A stretch of 64,000 bases of DNA from Knoellia sp. p5-6-4. GTDB lineage: Bacteria > Actinomycetota > Actinomycetes > Actinomycetales > Dermatophilaceae. The stretch covers positions 620,001 to 684,000 of the forward strand of contig NZ_JARGZF010000002.1 of assembly GCF_029222705.1 (NCBI RefSeq). The letters are read 5' to 3'. A program made the position numbers and the translations under genes. The notes beneath the pieces are model-generated. The model did no database searches and was not told the origin of the DNA. It was given only the letters and a program-made list of their open reading frames with translations. Shown one piece after another: positions 35,061 through 44,444 of the stretch. The first letter of the stretch is position 1. Each line of letters opens with the position of its first letter.

Positions 35061-35075
35061 GAATGGTTAAGGAAC

Positions 35076-35414
35076 ATGTCGCCCGACCCGCTCAGCACCA
35101 CGTTCGCCGCCCTGGCGGACCCGACCCGTCGAGCGATCCTCGAACGCCTCGCCGAGGGGGACGCCACAGTCGGCGAGCTGGCCGAGCCGTTCGACATGAC
35201 CCTGCCTGCCATCTCCAAGCACCTGGCCGTCCTCGAGCGGGCCGGCCTCATCGCCAAGAGCCGACACGGCCAGCAGCGCCTGTGCCGGATCACGGCCAAC
35301 CCGCTGAAGAACGCGGACACCTGGCTGAACGAGTACCGCCGCCACTGGGAGGCCAACCTCGACAGCCTCGATGCCTACCTCACAAGGCTCCAGTCACAGG
35401 AGAAGAAGCCATGA
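35076..35414 (+). CDS. ArsR-family (metalloregulator-like fold) transcriptional repressor
   Basis: 112 aa winged helix: FAALADPTRRAILERLAEGDATVGELAEPFDMTLPAISKHLAVLERAGLI, then an RHGQQRLCRI wing. No Cys pair of the metal-sensing ELCV(C/G)D type is in the recognition helix, so this is probably not a metal sensor. Stop and the next start overlap (ATGA). ArsR genes coupled to an AHSA1-like SRPBCC protein form a common two-gene module in actinobacteria, in which the repressor controls its partner. Confidence 0.9.
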   Translation: MSPDPLSTTFAALADPTRRAILERLAEGDATVGELAEPFDMTLPAISKHLAVLERAGLIAKSRHGQQRLCRITANPLKNADTWLNEYRRHWEANLDSLDAYLTRLQSQEKKP

Positions 35415-35893
35415 GCAGCACGACCCACGAGCGCGCCACCGTCACCACCGAGGGCGCCGACATCGTCATCACCCGCCGCTTCCACGCCCCCGCCCGGCTC
35501 GTCTACGAGGTCATGACCACGCCCGAGCACGTCCGCCAGTGGTGGGGAGCCGGCTACGGCACCATGACCGACTGCGAGATCGACCTTCGGGTCGGCGGTC
35601 GGTGGCACTTCGCCCAGCTCTCCCAGGGCCAGGAGGTCTCGTTCTCCGGCGAGTACCTCGAGCTCGACCCGCCCCACCGCATGGTGCACACGGAGAAGTT
35701 CGACAACCTGCCCGACAGCGAGCCGTCGACCATCGTCACGACGTTCACCGAGGAGGACGGCGTCACCACGCTGCACGCGGTGTGCACCTACGACTCCCCG
35801 GAGACCGTCGAGCAGGTCGTGGCGACGGGCATGGAGGGCGGCCTCCAGTCGTCCTACGACGCGATCGACGACCTGCTCGCCCGCCTCGGCTGA
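35411..35893 (+). CDS. SRPBCC (AHSA1-like) domain protein
   Basis: 160 aa. ITRRFHAPARLVYEVMTTPEHVRQWWG is the AHSA1/CalC-type opening, with LRVGGRWHF, FSGEYLELDPPHRMVHTEKF and a C-terminal helix containing GMEGGLQSSYDAIDDLL. A ligand-binding cavity protein whose ligand is unknown. Coupled to the ArsR gene by ATGA. A perfect hairpin lies 26 bp after the stop. Confidence 0.9.
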   Translation: MSSTTHERATVTTEGADIVITRRFHAPARLVYEVMTTPEHVRQWWGAGYGTMTDCEIDLRVGGRWHFAQLSQGQEVSFSGEYLELDPPHRMVHTEKFDNLPDSEPSTIVTTFTEEDGVTTLHAVCTYDSPETVEQVVATGMEGGLQSSYDAIDDLLARLG

Positions 35894-35918
35894 CAACCCG
35901 GAGGGCGCACGAAACGCA

Positions 35919-35951
35919 GCCGTATGCCGGCGTGCCCACACGGCATACGGC
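35919..35951. terminator. Bidirectional hairpin terminator built on GTATGCC
   Basis: GCCGTATGCCG (35919-35929) and CGGCATACGGC (35941-35951), an 11-bp perfect stem with an 11-nt loop, between convergent genes. Both arms contain the heptamer GTATGCC that recurs throughout the window. Confidence 0.75.
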
Positions 35952-36002
35952 AGCGGGCGGTGGTGGCCGTCGCCACCACCGCCCGTTCGCGCGCAGGTCT
36001 GC

Positions 36003-37157
36003 TCAGAGGCCGAGGTCGCGGCCGATGAGCTCCTTCATGATCTCGTTGGAGCCGGCCCAGATCTTCGACACGCGGGCGTCGCGCCAGGCGCGGGCCACGC
36101 GGTACTCGTTCATGAAGCCGTAGCCGCCGTAGAGCTGCACGCACTCGTCGAGCACGTCGTTCTGCACCTGCGCGGACCACCACTTGGCCTTGGCCGCGTC
36201 GACGGGGGTCAGCTTCCGCTCGGCGTGCGCCTCGATGCAGTCGTCGACGAACGCCTGGGTGACCTCGAGCTTGGTCTGCAGCTCGGCGATCTTGAACTTG
36301 TTGTGCTGGAACGAGCCGACCGGCTGGCCGAACGCCTTGCGCTCCTTGGTGTACTCGATCGTCTCGCGGAGGATCTGGAAGGCGTGCGCGGTGTTGGCGA
36401 CGGCCGCACCCACCCGCTCCTGCGACAGGCGCTGCATCATCGCGATGAAGCCCATGCCCTCCTCGCCGAGACGGTTGGCGTCGGGGACGCGGACGTTCTC
36501 GAAGAACAGCTCGGAGGTGTCGGCCTCCTCCTGGCCGACCTTGTCGAGCTTGCGGCCACGGCTGAAGCCCTCCATGCCCGCCTCGACCATGAACAGCGTG
36601 ATGCCCTTGGCGCCCTTGGCGGGGTCCGTCCGAGCGGCGACGATGACGAGGTCGGCCTGGAAGCCGTTGGTGATGAAGGTCTTGGAGCCGTTCAGCACCC
36701 AGTCGCCCGAACCGTCACCCGCGGGCACCGCCGTGGTCTTGAGCGCCGCGAGGTCGGAGCCGCCCGAGGGCTCGGTCATCGCGATGGCGCAGATCAGGTC
36801 GCCGTTGGCCATGCCCGGCAGCCACCGCTCCTTCTGCTCCCGGGTGCCGAGGTCGACGATGTAGGGAGGGCAGACGTCGGAGTGGATGCCGAAGCACGAC
36901 GAGACCGCGAAGTTGAACGCGGCGATCTCCTCGGCCACGACGGCGTTGAAGCGGTAGTCCTCGGCGCCCGCGCCCCCGAACTCCTCGGGGATGTCGAGCC
37001 CGAAGAGGCCCTGCTTCCCGGCCTCCTTCCAGATGTCGCGGTCGATCGACTTCACCTCGAGCATCTGCTCGGCACGCGGCTTGAGCGTGCGCTCGACGAA
37101 CTCCCGGACGGAACTGCGGAAGGCCTCGTGGTCGGGGCCGTAGACGTTGCGGGGCAT
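36003..37157 (-). CDS. Acyl-CoA dehydrogenase
   Basis: 384 aa from ATG 37157, with GGAGG 8 nt upstream. FAD flavoprotein that oxidises acyl-CoA at the alpha-beta bond. CAIAMTEPSGGSDLAALKT and DWVLNGSKTFITNG are the flavin/substrate-binding regions, and RKAFGQPVGSFQHNKFKIAEL and YGGYGFMNEYRVARAWRDARV the C-terminal helical domain; the catalytic Glu region is IWAGSNEIMKELIGRDL. Divergent from a TetR gene with a perfect palindrome between, so probably repressed by it. Confidence 0.94.
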   Translation of the reverse strand: MPRNVYGPDHEAFRSSVREFVERTLKPRAEQMLEVKSIDRDIWKEAGKQGLFGLDIPEEFGGAGAEDYRFNAVVAEEIAAFNFAVSSCFGIHSDVCPPYIVDLGTREQKERWLPGMANGDLICAIAMTEPSGGSDLAALKTTAVPAGDGSGDWVLNGSKTFITNGFQADLVIVAARTDPAKGAKGITLFMVEAGMEGFSRGRKLDKVGQEEADTSELFFENVRVPDANRLGEEGMGFIAMMQRLSQERVGAAVANTAHAFQILRETIEYTKERKAFGQPVGSFQHNKFKIAELQTKLEVTQAFVDDCIEAHAERKLTPVDAAKAKWWSAQVQNDVLDECVQLYGGYGFMNEYRVARAWRDARVSKIWAGSNEIMKELIGRDLGL

Positions 37158-37175
37158 GATGCCTACCTCCAAGTA

Positions 37176-37193
37176 ACTAAGCGCTTGCTTAGT
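37176..37193. promoter_or_regulatory. TetR-type operator ACTAAGC-GCTT-GCTTAGT
   Basis: Perfect 7+4+7 palindrome in the 64-bp gap between the acyl-CoA dehydrogenase and its divergent TetR regulator. It sits 18 bp from the dehydrogenase start and 28 bp from the TetR start, so one site could control both. Confidence 0.75.
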
Positions 37194-37221
37194 CTGTGAC
37201 GGCTGCGGCATGCTGTCAACC

Positions 37222-37815
37222 ATGTCGACCCCCGGGCGCTCCGTGGACGCTGCGACCGACGCCGCCCAGCGGCTCATGGAGGCCGCAGCCGACGCCTTCG
37301 CCGCAAAGGGCTTCCACGCCACGACCACCCGCGACATCGCCTCCCGCGCCGGCCTCTCCCCCGCCGGCGTCTACGTGCACTTCGCGTCCAAGGAGGACCT
37401 GCTCTTCCAGCTCAGCCGCGAGGGCCACGAGGTGGCCCGCGACCTGCTCGTCACCGCCGCCGACACGGCTGGCACACCGACGGAGGCGCTGCGCGCGATC
37501 ATGCGGGTCTTCTCGCAGTGGCACGCCGAGCACTTCCGGGTGGCGCGCATCGTCCAGTACGAGTTCCAGAACCTCACCCCCGAGCACCGGGAGGCGGTCC
37601 TCGGCCTGCGCAAGGAGATCGACGGCGTGGTCCGCGACGTGCTCACGAAGGGTGTGGCCAGCGGCGAGTTCAGCGTGACCGACGTGGCCGACACGGCCCT
37701 CGCCCTGCTGTCCATGGCCGTCGACGTGGCCCGCTGGTACGACCCTGAGATCAAGCGCACCCCGGAGGCGATCGGGCGCACCTACGGCGAGCTCGGCCTG
37801 CGGCTCGTGACCTGA
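37222..37815 (+). CDS. TetR-family regulator, fatty-acid/acyl-CoA type
   Basis: 197 aa from ATG 37222; CATGCT 7 nt upstream fits a leaderless start, and ATG 37210 is in frame. N-terminal HTH: AADAFAAKGFHATTTRDIASRAGLSPAGVYVHFASKEDLLFQLS. The C-terminal ligand domain resembles TetR_C regulators of acyl-CoA catabolism (WHAEHFRVARIVQYEFQNLTPEHREAV). By position it controls the acyl-CoA dehydrogenase and itself through 37176-37193. Confidence 0.9.
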   Translation: MSTPGRSVDAATDAAQRLMEAAADAFAAKGFHATTTRDIASRAGLSPAGVYVHFASKEDLLFQLSREGHEVARDLLVTAADTAGTPTEALRAIMRVFSQWHAEHFRVARIVQYEFQNLTPEHREAVLGLRKEIDGVVRDVLTKGVASGEFSVTDVADTALALLSMAVDVARWYDPEIKRTPEAIGRTYGELGLRLVT

Positions 37816-37860
37816 GGCCATACCCGCGCACCCAACAGGCTCGCCGGTGGATGATGGGCC

Positions 37861-39456
37861 ATGGGCTCCACCGGACCGACCGAGGTCACTGCCGAGGTCG
37901 AGCGCAAGTACGACGTCGACCCGGCGACGATCCTGCCCACCCTGGCCGGCGTCGACGGCATCGCCCGGGTCGGGCAACCGGTGGAGCACCTCCTGGAGGC
38001 CGTCTACTACGACACCGCGGGCCTCGACCTCGCCCGCAGCCGGATCACGCTGCGCCGCAGGACCGGCTGCGCGGACGCCGGCTGGCACCTCAAGCTGCCG
38101 GGACCTGATGACCTCCGCACCGAGGTGCGGCTCCCCCTCGACGCCACCGACGACCCCGCCGCCGTGCCCGAGGCGCTGCTCGAACCGGTGCGCACCGTGG
38201 TGCGCGACCGGCCCCTCGCCCCCGTGGCCCTGCTCCGGTCGCGACGTCGCGAGCAGGACCTCCTCGACGACCGCGGCAGGGTGGTGGCGCACCTGTGCGA
38301 CGACGAGGTGGAGGCCGAGTCCCCGGCAGGACGCGGCGGGACCGAGCGCTGGCGTGAGTGGGAGGTCGAGCTCACCGGCGACGACACCGGGCTGCTCGAC
38401 ACCGTCGAGGAGCGGCTTCTGGCGGCCGGGGCCGCCCCGGCCGGCCACAGCTCGAAACTGCGCCGGGCCCTCGGCGACCGGTTGCCCCGGTCGACGACGC
38501 CACCCCCTGGACCCGACGGCCGGGGGTGGTCGAAGGCGAGCACGGCTGACGTCCTTCGTGCCTACCTCGGGGAGCACCGCGCGGCCCTGCACCACCACGA
38601 CCCCGGCGTCCGTGCGGGTGACCCGGAGTCCGTGCACAAGATGCGCGTCGCGGCCCGACGGCTCCGCTCGGCCCTCACCACCTACCGCCCGGTGCTCGGC
38701 AGGGACGTGGCCGACCCCCTGCGCGCCGAGCTGCGGTGGCTCGGCCTGGCCCTGAGCGGAGCGCGCGACACCCATGTGCTGCGCTCACGCCTGAGCGGTG
38801 TGCTGGATGCCGAGCCGCCCGAGCTCGTGGTCGGGCCGGTCGTCGCGCGCCTCGAGCAGGAGCTCGGCTCCACCGAGCGCGATGGCCAGCGGTGCGCCGT
38901 GCAGGCCCTGGGGAGCAGCCGGTACTACCGGCTCCTGGACGCCCTCGACGCCGTCGTCGACTCGGACCCGGGTGACCGGGGCGACCGAGGGTACCTGGGC
39001 CACGCGGAGTCAGCCGGTCGCGCTGCCACCGAGGTCCCGGCACTGGTGCGGCGTGACTGGAGACGGCTGCGCCGAGCGGTCGAGGAGGTAGGGCGCGCGG
39101 CCGGCAGCGACGCCCACGACCGCGCCCTGCACGAGGCGCGCAAGAAGGCCAAGCGGCTGCGCTACGCGGCGGAGTCCGCCGCGACGGTCCGTCCCCGGGA
39201 AGCCACCGCCCTGGCCACCGCCGCGGAGGCCGTGCAGGAGGCCCTCGGCGAGCACCACGACACGGTCGTGGCCCGCGCACACCTGCGCTCGGTCGCCATG
39301 ACGGCCCACCTGAGCGGCGAGAACGCCTTCACCTTCGGGCGGCTGCACGCGTTGGAGCAGTGGCGGGCGGCGCGCGCCGAGCAGGCCTTCGACGCGGCGT
39401 GGGCGTCGCTCTCGAAGCGCCGCCTGCGTCGCTGGCTGCGCCCCCCGCCGCACTGA
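37861..39456 (+). CDS. CYTH-CHAD domain protein (polyphosphate-related)
   Basis: 531 aa. The CYTH domain (about residues 8-200) opens with EVTAEVERKYDVDP, the ExExK signature of triphosphate tunnel enzymes, followed by LEAVYYDTAGLDLARSRITLRRRTG. The CHAD domain (about 225-525) is helical and rich in conserved His/Arg/Lys: KMRVAARRLRSALTTYRPVL, ALHEARKKAKRLRYAAES and LGEHHDTVVA. CYTH acts on triphosphorylated substrates and CHAD binds polyphosphate. No ppk is nearby. Confidence 0.92.
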   Translation: MGSTGPTEVTAEVERKYDVDPATILPTLAGVDGIARVGQPVEHLLEAVYYDTAGLDLARSRITLRRRTGCADAGWHLKLPGPDDLRTEVRLPLDATDDPAAVPEALLEPVRTVVRDRPLAPVALLRSRRREQDLLDDRGRVVAHLCDDEVEAESPAGRGGTERWREWEVELTGDDTGLLDTVEERLLAAGAAPAGHSSKLRRALGDRLPRSTTPPPGPDGRGWSKASTADVLRAYLGEHRAALHHHDPGVRAGDPESVHKMRVAARRLRSALTTYRPVLGRDVADPLRAELRWLGLALSGARDTHVLRSRLSGVLDAEPPELVVGPVVARLEQELGSTERDGQRCAVQALGSSRYYRLLDALDAVVDSDPGDRGDRGYLGHAESAGRAATEVPALVRRDWRRLRRAVEEVGRAAGSDAHDRALHEARKKAKRLRYAAESAATVRPREATALATAAEAVQEALGEHHDTVVARAHLRSVAMTAHLSGENAFTFGRLHALEQWRAARAEQAFDAAWASLSKRRLRRWLRPPPH

Positions 39457-39541
39457 GCAGGACGGCGTGGCGTCCTACGGGACCATGGCCCCTGCCGGTG
39501 CCACCGCGCCCGGGCGACCGTGCAGGGTGGAGGTGGTCGAC

Positions 39542-39748
39542 ATGTCAGCACCGGAGGTGCCTTCCAGACACCACCCGAGCAGGTCTGCTGCGGGGCCCGG
39601 GGGCTCGGGCAGCGTACGCCGGGCGGTGGTCGGTTGGGGCTTCTGGCTCTGGAGCGTGCCCGCTCTCGTGTTCCTGGTCGGGGCCGCGCGCCGCGAGTGG
39701 CCCGCGCTCTCCGGCCAGGGAGCCCTCAGGCCAGCACCCGCCGCATGA
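39542..39748 (+). CDS. Small single-pass membrane protein, hypothetical
   Basis: 68 aa from ATG 39542, chosen for GGAGG 8 nt upstream; the frame is open back to GTG 39467. Ser/Pro-rich N-terminus, then one hydrophobic segment (VVGWGFWLWSVPALVFLVGA) followed by ARREW. No family recognised. Its 3' end overlaps the convergent GNAT gene by 23 bp, which lowers confidence. Confidence 0.4.
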   Translation: MSAPEVPSRHHPSRSAAGPGGSGSVRRAVVGWGFWLWSVPALVFLVGAARREWPALSGQGALRPAPAA

Positions 39749-40328
39749 CCGGTCGCGCCCGTGAGGTGCGACCGACCTCCTCGAACCCCGCAGCGACGAA
39801 CGTCGACCGCGTCCCGTGGTACAGCTCGCTGGACGCCCGGCGCTCGCCGGGAGACACGGCGACGGGGTAGCCCTCGACAGCACTGGCTCCGTGGGCTGCC
39901 GCGAACTCCACCGCTGCCTCCAACAGGGCGCTCGCGGCACCACGGCGCCTGAAGCCGACCCGCACCACGAAGCAGGTCACGGACCACACGGACGGGTCGG
40001 CCAGGGTGTCGGCGCCGACGACCGCCGCCAGGGCCCGGTGACGCCCCAGCCGGGGGTACCCGGCTCGTGGCGCCACGGCCACCCACCCCGCCGGCTCCGC
40101 GTCCGAGTAGGCGAGCAGTCCGGGCGCGGCGGCCTCCGCGTCGAGGACCTGCGCCTGCAGCGCGTCACGGTTGGCCTCGCGGGTCGTCTGCCGCCAGTCC
40201 TGACCCGCAAGGCGGAAGAACTGACACCAACATGACGCCGGGTCGCCGCGGGTGCCGAAGACGGCGACGGCGTCGTCCCATCGAGCCGGTGTCAGGGGCT
40301 CGACGCGGACGACGCCGTCGGTGCTCAA
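39726..40328 (-). CDS. GNAT family N-acetyltransferase
   Basis: 200 aa. Acetyl-CoA-binding segment VTCFVVRVGFRRRGAASALLEAAVEFA (RxxGxA/G pattern), preceded by WCQFFRL near the N-terminus and followed by ASAVEGYPV and FVAAGFEEVGR. The start appears to be TTG 40328 with no clear ribosome site, so the N-terminus is uncertain. It lies 19 bp downstream of the ettA stop on the same strand, probably in one transcript. Substrate unknown. Confidence 0.82.
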   Translation of the reverse strand: MSTDGVVRVEPLTPARWDDAVAVFGTRGDPASCWCQFFRLAGQDWRQTTREANRDALQAQVLDAEAAAPGLLAYSDAEPAGWVAVAPRAGYPRLGRHRALAAVVGADTLADPSVWSVTCFVVRVGFRRRGAASALLEAAVEFAAAHGASAVEGYPVAVSPGERRASSELYHGTRSTFVAAGFEEVGRTSRARPVMRRVLA

Positions 40329-40347
40329 GGCGCTCTGCGCGGCTGCG

Positions 40348-42030
<1,683 letters not shown>

Positions 42031-42073
42031 GGGGGCAAGGCTATCTGTCCCGGCCCCCATGGCCCGAATTGCG

Positions 42074-42598
42074 TCAGGCGCTGGCCAGGGCCCCCACGGC
42101 CGGCTCGAAGGTGCCGTCCTCCTCCACGACGTAGTCGTCGGTCTCGGCGTCGAAGCCGGGCTCGCCGCTGGCCCGGGCGTGCGCGGCCTGGACGGCCTCG
42201 TCGGACATCCGGTCGGTGCGGTCGACCTGCGGCCGGGTGACCTTGGTGAAGCCCGTCGTGCCGTAGGACAGGTCGTGCCCGACGCTGTAGGCGTCGATCT
42301 CCACCGTGGTGGCCGGGGTGTCGTCCTGGCGCATCCACTGGTTGACCCGCATCCGGCCGTGCACGACGACGGGGTCGCCCTTGTGGAGCGAGTTCGCGAC
42401 GTTGGCCCCGAGGGACCGGAAGGCCGTCACGTTGACGAAGCTGGTCCCGGCGTCCTCGAACTCGCCCGTCTGTCGGTTGACCCGCCGGGCGGTCGACGCG
42501 ATGCGGAACGCCGCGAAGGGCACGCCGCCGGTCTTGGTGGTCCTGGCCTCCGGGTCTGCCACCAGCCGGCCGCACACGGTCACATAGATCTCGTTCAC
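42074..42598 (-). CDS. ssb: Single-stranded DNA-binding protein lacking the acidic C-terminal tip
   Basis: 174 aa from GTG 42598, with GAGGTG about 7 nt upstream. OB-fold: VTVCGRLVADPEARTTKTGGVPFAAFRIAS, TSFVNVTAFRSLGANVANSLHKGDPVVVHGRMRV. The tail is short (about 60 residues) and ends FEPAVGALASA. It lacks the DDDIPF-like tip that recruits partner proteins, so this is probably an accessory SSB paralogue and not the essential copy. It lies between ettA and the two GTPase genes, all on the minus strand. Confidence 0.9.
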   Translation of the reverse strand: MNEIYVTVCGRLVADPEARTTKTGGVPFAAFRIASTARRVNRQTGEFEDAGTSFVNVTAFRSLGANVANSLHKGDPVVVHGRMRVNQWMRQDDTPATTVEIDAYSVGHDLSYGTTGFTKVTRPQVDRTDRMSDEAVQAAHARASGEPGFDAETDDYVVEEDGTFEPAVGALASA

Positions 42599-42721
42599 TG
42601 CTCTCACCTCATCTGGTCGGTGCTCCCCCGCGGGAGCGCGACCAGAGTCGCGGCGCGTCGGCCCACCGCGACACCGCCCGACCGCGCCCTGTGGACGGTG
42701 GGGCCGACGGTCTGCGGCTGT

Positions 42722-42760
42722 GGACGTCAGGCGCGGGCGCCGGACGTCAGGCGCGGGCGC
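42722..42760. repeat. 20-bp tandem duplication over the GTPase gene 3' end
   Basis: GGACGTCAGGCGCGGGCGC occurs at 42722-42740 and 42742-42760, period 20. The stop codon of the GTPase gene (42747-42749) lies in one copy and is duplicated in the other. Confidence 0.8.
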
Positions 42761-44444
42761 GGTCCAGGTGCTCCCGGGTGGAGGCGTGCCGGCGCAGCAC
42801 CTCCTGCACGGGGGCGATGATCCTCGCCCTCGCGACGCCGTCGACGGCATCGCGCAGCCTGCCGCCGATCAGCTCGGCACGGCGCCGGGCACCGACCTTG
42901 GCGAAGGCACGCGCCGCCAGCGCCAGCAGCCACCCGAACAGCAGGCCCCCGGCGAGGAGCAGGAAGGGCCACGGCAGGGGGCCCAGGCGCGGTGTGCCGA
43001 TCTCCGGCAGCTGGAGCCAGCCGACGACCCCCAGCACCACGAGCCACACGAGCCCAACCAGCGACGCGAGCGCCAGCACGGTCTGGACGTAGCCGAGGAC
43101 GCTCCACCACAAGGGGTCGCGGGCCCGCAGCGGCGTGCGCATGACGGCCTGGTCGAGGGAGTCCGCGAGCTCCGGCCCGGGCGGCGTCGCCGCGTCGGCG
43201 ACGGCATCCGCCCAGGGCGCCGGCAGCCCCTCCGCGGCCCGGTCCCCCACCCGGCGGGTGGCGAGGTCCACGGCGGCGCGTGCCGCGGGCGTGGCAGGGG
43301 GCAGCGACGAGCGCCCGAGGGCGCTGCGCACGTCGGCTGCGCTGATGCCGGGCAGCGCCTTGGTGCCGTCCTTGGCATCTCCCTTGTCGAGGCGCAGCCG
43401 CTTGAGCGGGTCCGGGCGCAGGGCCCGCACCCAGCGCGTGAACGGCCAGCCGGTGCGCGACAGGGCCTCCTCGCGGTAGTCGCGCTCGACGGCGGACACG
43501 ACAGTGGGTATGCCGGCGGCGCGGGACAGCGCCTCGACCAGCTCGTTGTCGTCGGAGTCGCCGACGGTCTTCTCGGAGTCGGCGACCCCCTGGCGCAGGC
43601 GACCCGAGACCGCGCGGATGTCGGCGGCGAGGCGATGCCGGGCAGCGTTCTGCCCGGCCACCGCAGCGGCCAGGCGCAGCCGGAGGTCCTCGACCCCGTT
43701 GCCCGTCCGGGCGGAGGTGGCCAGCACCTGCAGACCCTTCATCCCGTCGAGCTCGGCGAGGCGCACCAGGTCGGCCCGCACCGCCGAGACTGCGTCCCGC
43801 TCGAGCCGGTCGGTCTGGTTGAGCACGACGACCGTCACGGTGTTGTGCGTCGTCAGCGCCCTCAGGTAGTCGTCGTGCAGCCGCGCGTCGGCGTACTTCT
43901 GCGGGTCGGTGACCCACACGAAGACGTCGACGAGGGCGAGGATGCGTTCGGCCTCCCGGCGGTGCTCGAGCACCCGCGAGTCGAAGTCGGGCAGGTCGAG
44001 GAGCACCAGTCCGTCGAGGCTGCCGGTGTGCACCACATCGGCGCCGCCGGCGCCGGCCCCTGCGCTCTCGACGTGGTGGCGCTGCCCCACCGAGAGCCAG
44101 TCGAGCAGCTCCGTCGCGCTCTCCTCGCCCCACACCGCCGCAGTGGGGCGTGAGGTCGTGGGCCTGCGGGCACCCACCGGTGCCACGTCGGCGCCCACGA
44201 GGACGTTGAACAGGCTCGACTTCCCCGAGCCGGTCGCACCGGCCAGCGCGACCACGGTGTGGCCACCCCGCAGCGACGTGCGGGCCCGCACCTTCTCGAT
44301 GACCTCGTGGCCGGCTGCCCGCTGCCCGGCGTCGAGCTGGCCGTTGCCCTCCTCGAGGGCCCGCGTCAGGGCCCGCGAGCGGTCGGCCAGCTCCTCGGCA
44401 GCGATCCCCTTGACCTGCTTGCTGCCCATCATCACCGGGCTCAT
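42747..44444 (-). CDS. Membrane-anchored dynamin-like/YfjP-type GTPase
   Basis: 565 aa. G1 GATGSGKSS, G3 LPDFDS, G4 NQTD. A helical middle region precedes two hydrophobic segments near the C-terminus (about 460-485 and 497-520), and a basic tail follows. ATGA overlap with the upstream GTPase gene implies co-translation. Paired, adjacent GTPases with C-terminal membrane hairpins recall Streptomyces DynA/DynB, which stabilise septa during sporulation; whether these act in division is inference. Confidence 0.85.
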   Translation of the reverse strand: MSPVMMGSKQVKGIAAEELADRSRALTRALEEGNGQLDAGQRAAGHEVIEKVRARTSLRGGHTVVALAGATGSGKSSLFNVLVGADVAPVGARRPTTSRPTAAVWGEESATELLDWLSVGQRHHVESAGAGAGGADVVHTGSLDGLVLLDLPDFDSRVLEHRREAERILALVDVFVWVTDPQKYADARLHDDYLRALTTHNTVTVVVLNQTDRLERDAVSAVRADLVRLAELDGMKGLQVLATSARTGNGVEDLRLRLAAAVAGQNAARHRLAADIRAVSGRLRQGVADSEKTVGDSDDNELVEALSRAAGIPTVVSAVERDYREEALSRTGWPFTRWVRALRPDPLKRLRLDKGDAKDGTKALPGISAADVRSALGRSSLPPATPAARAAVDLATRRVGDRAAEGLPAPWADAVADAATPPGPELADSLDQAVMRTPLRARDPLWWSVLGYVQTVLALASLVGLVWLVVLGVVGWLQLPEIGTPRLGPLPWPFLLLAGGLLFGWLLALAARAFAKVGARRRAELIGGRLRDAVDGVARARIIAPVQEVLRRHASTREHLDRARA

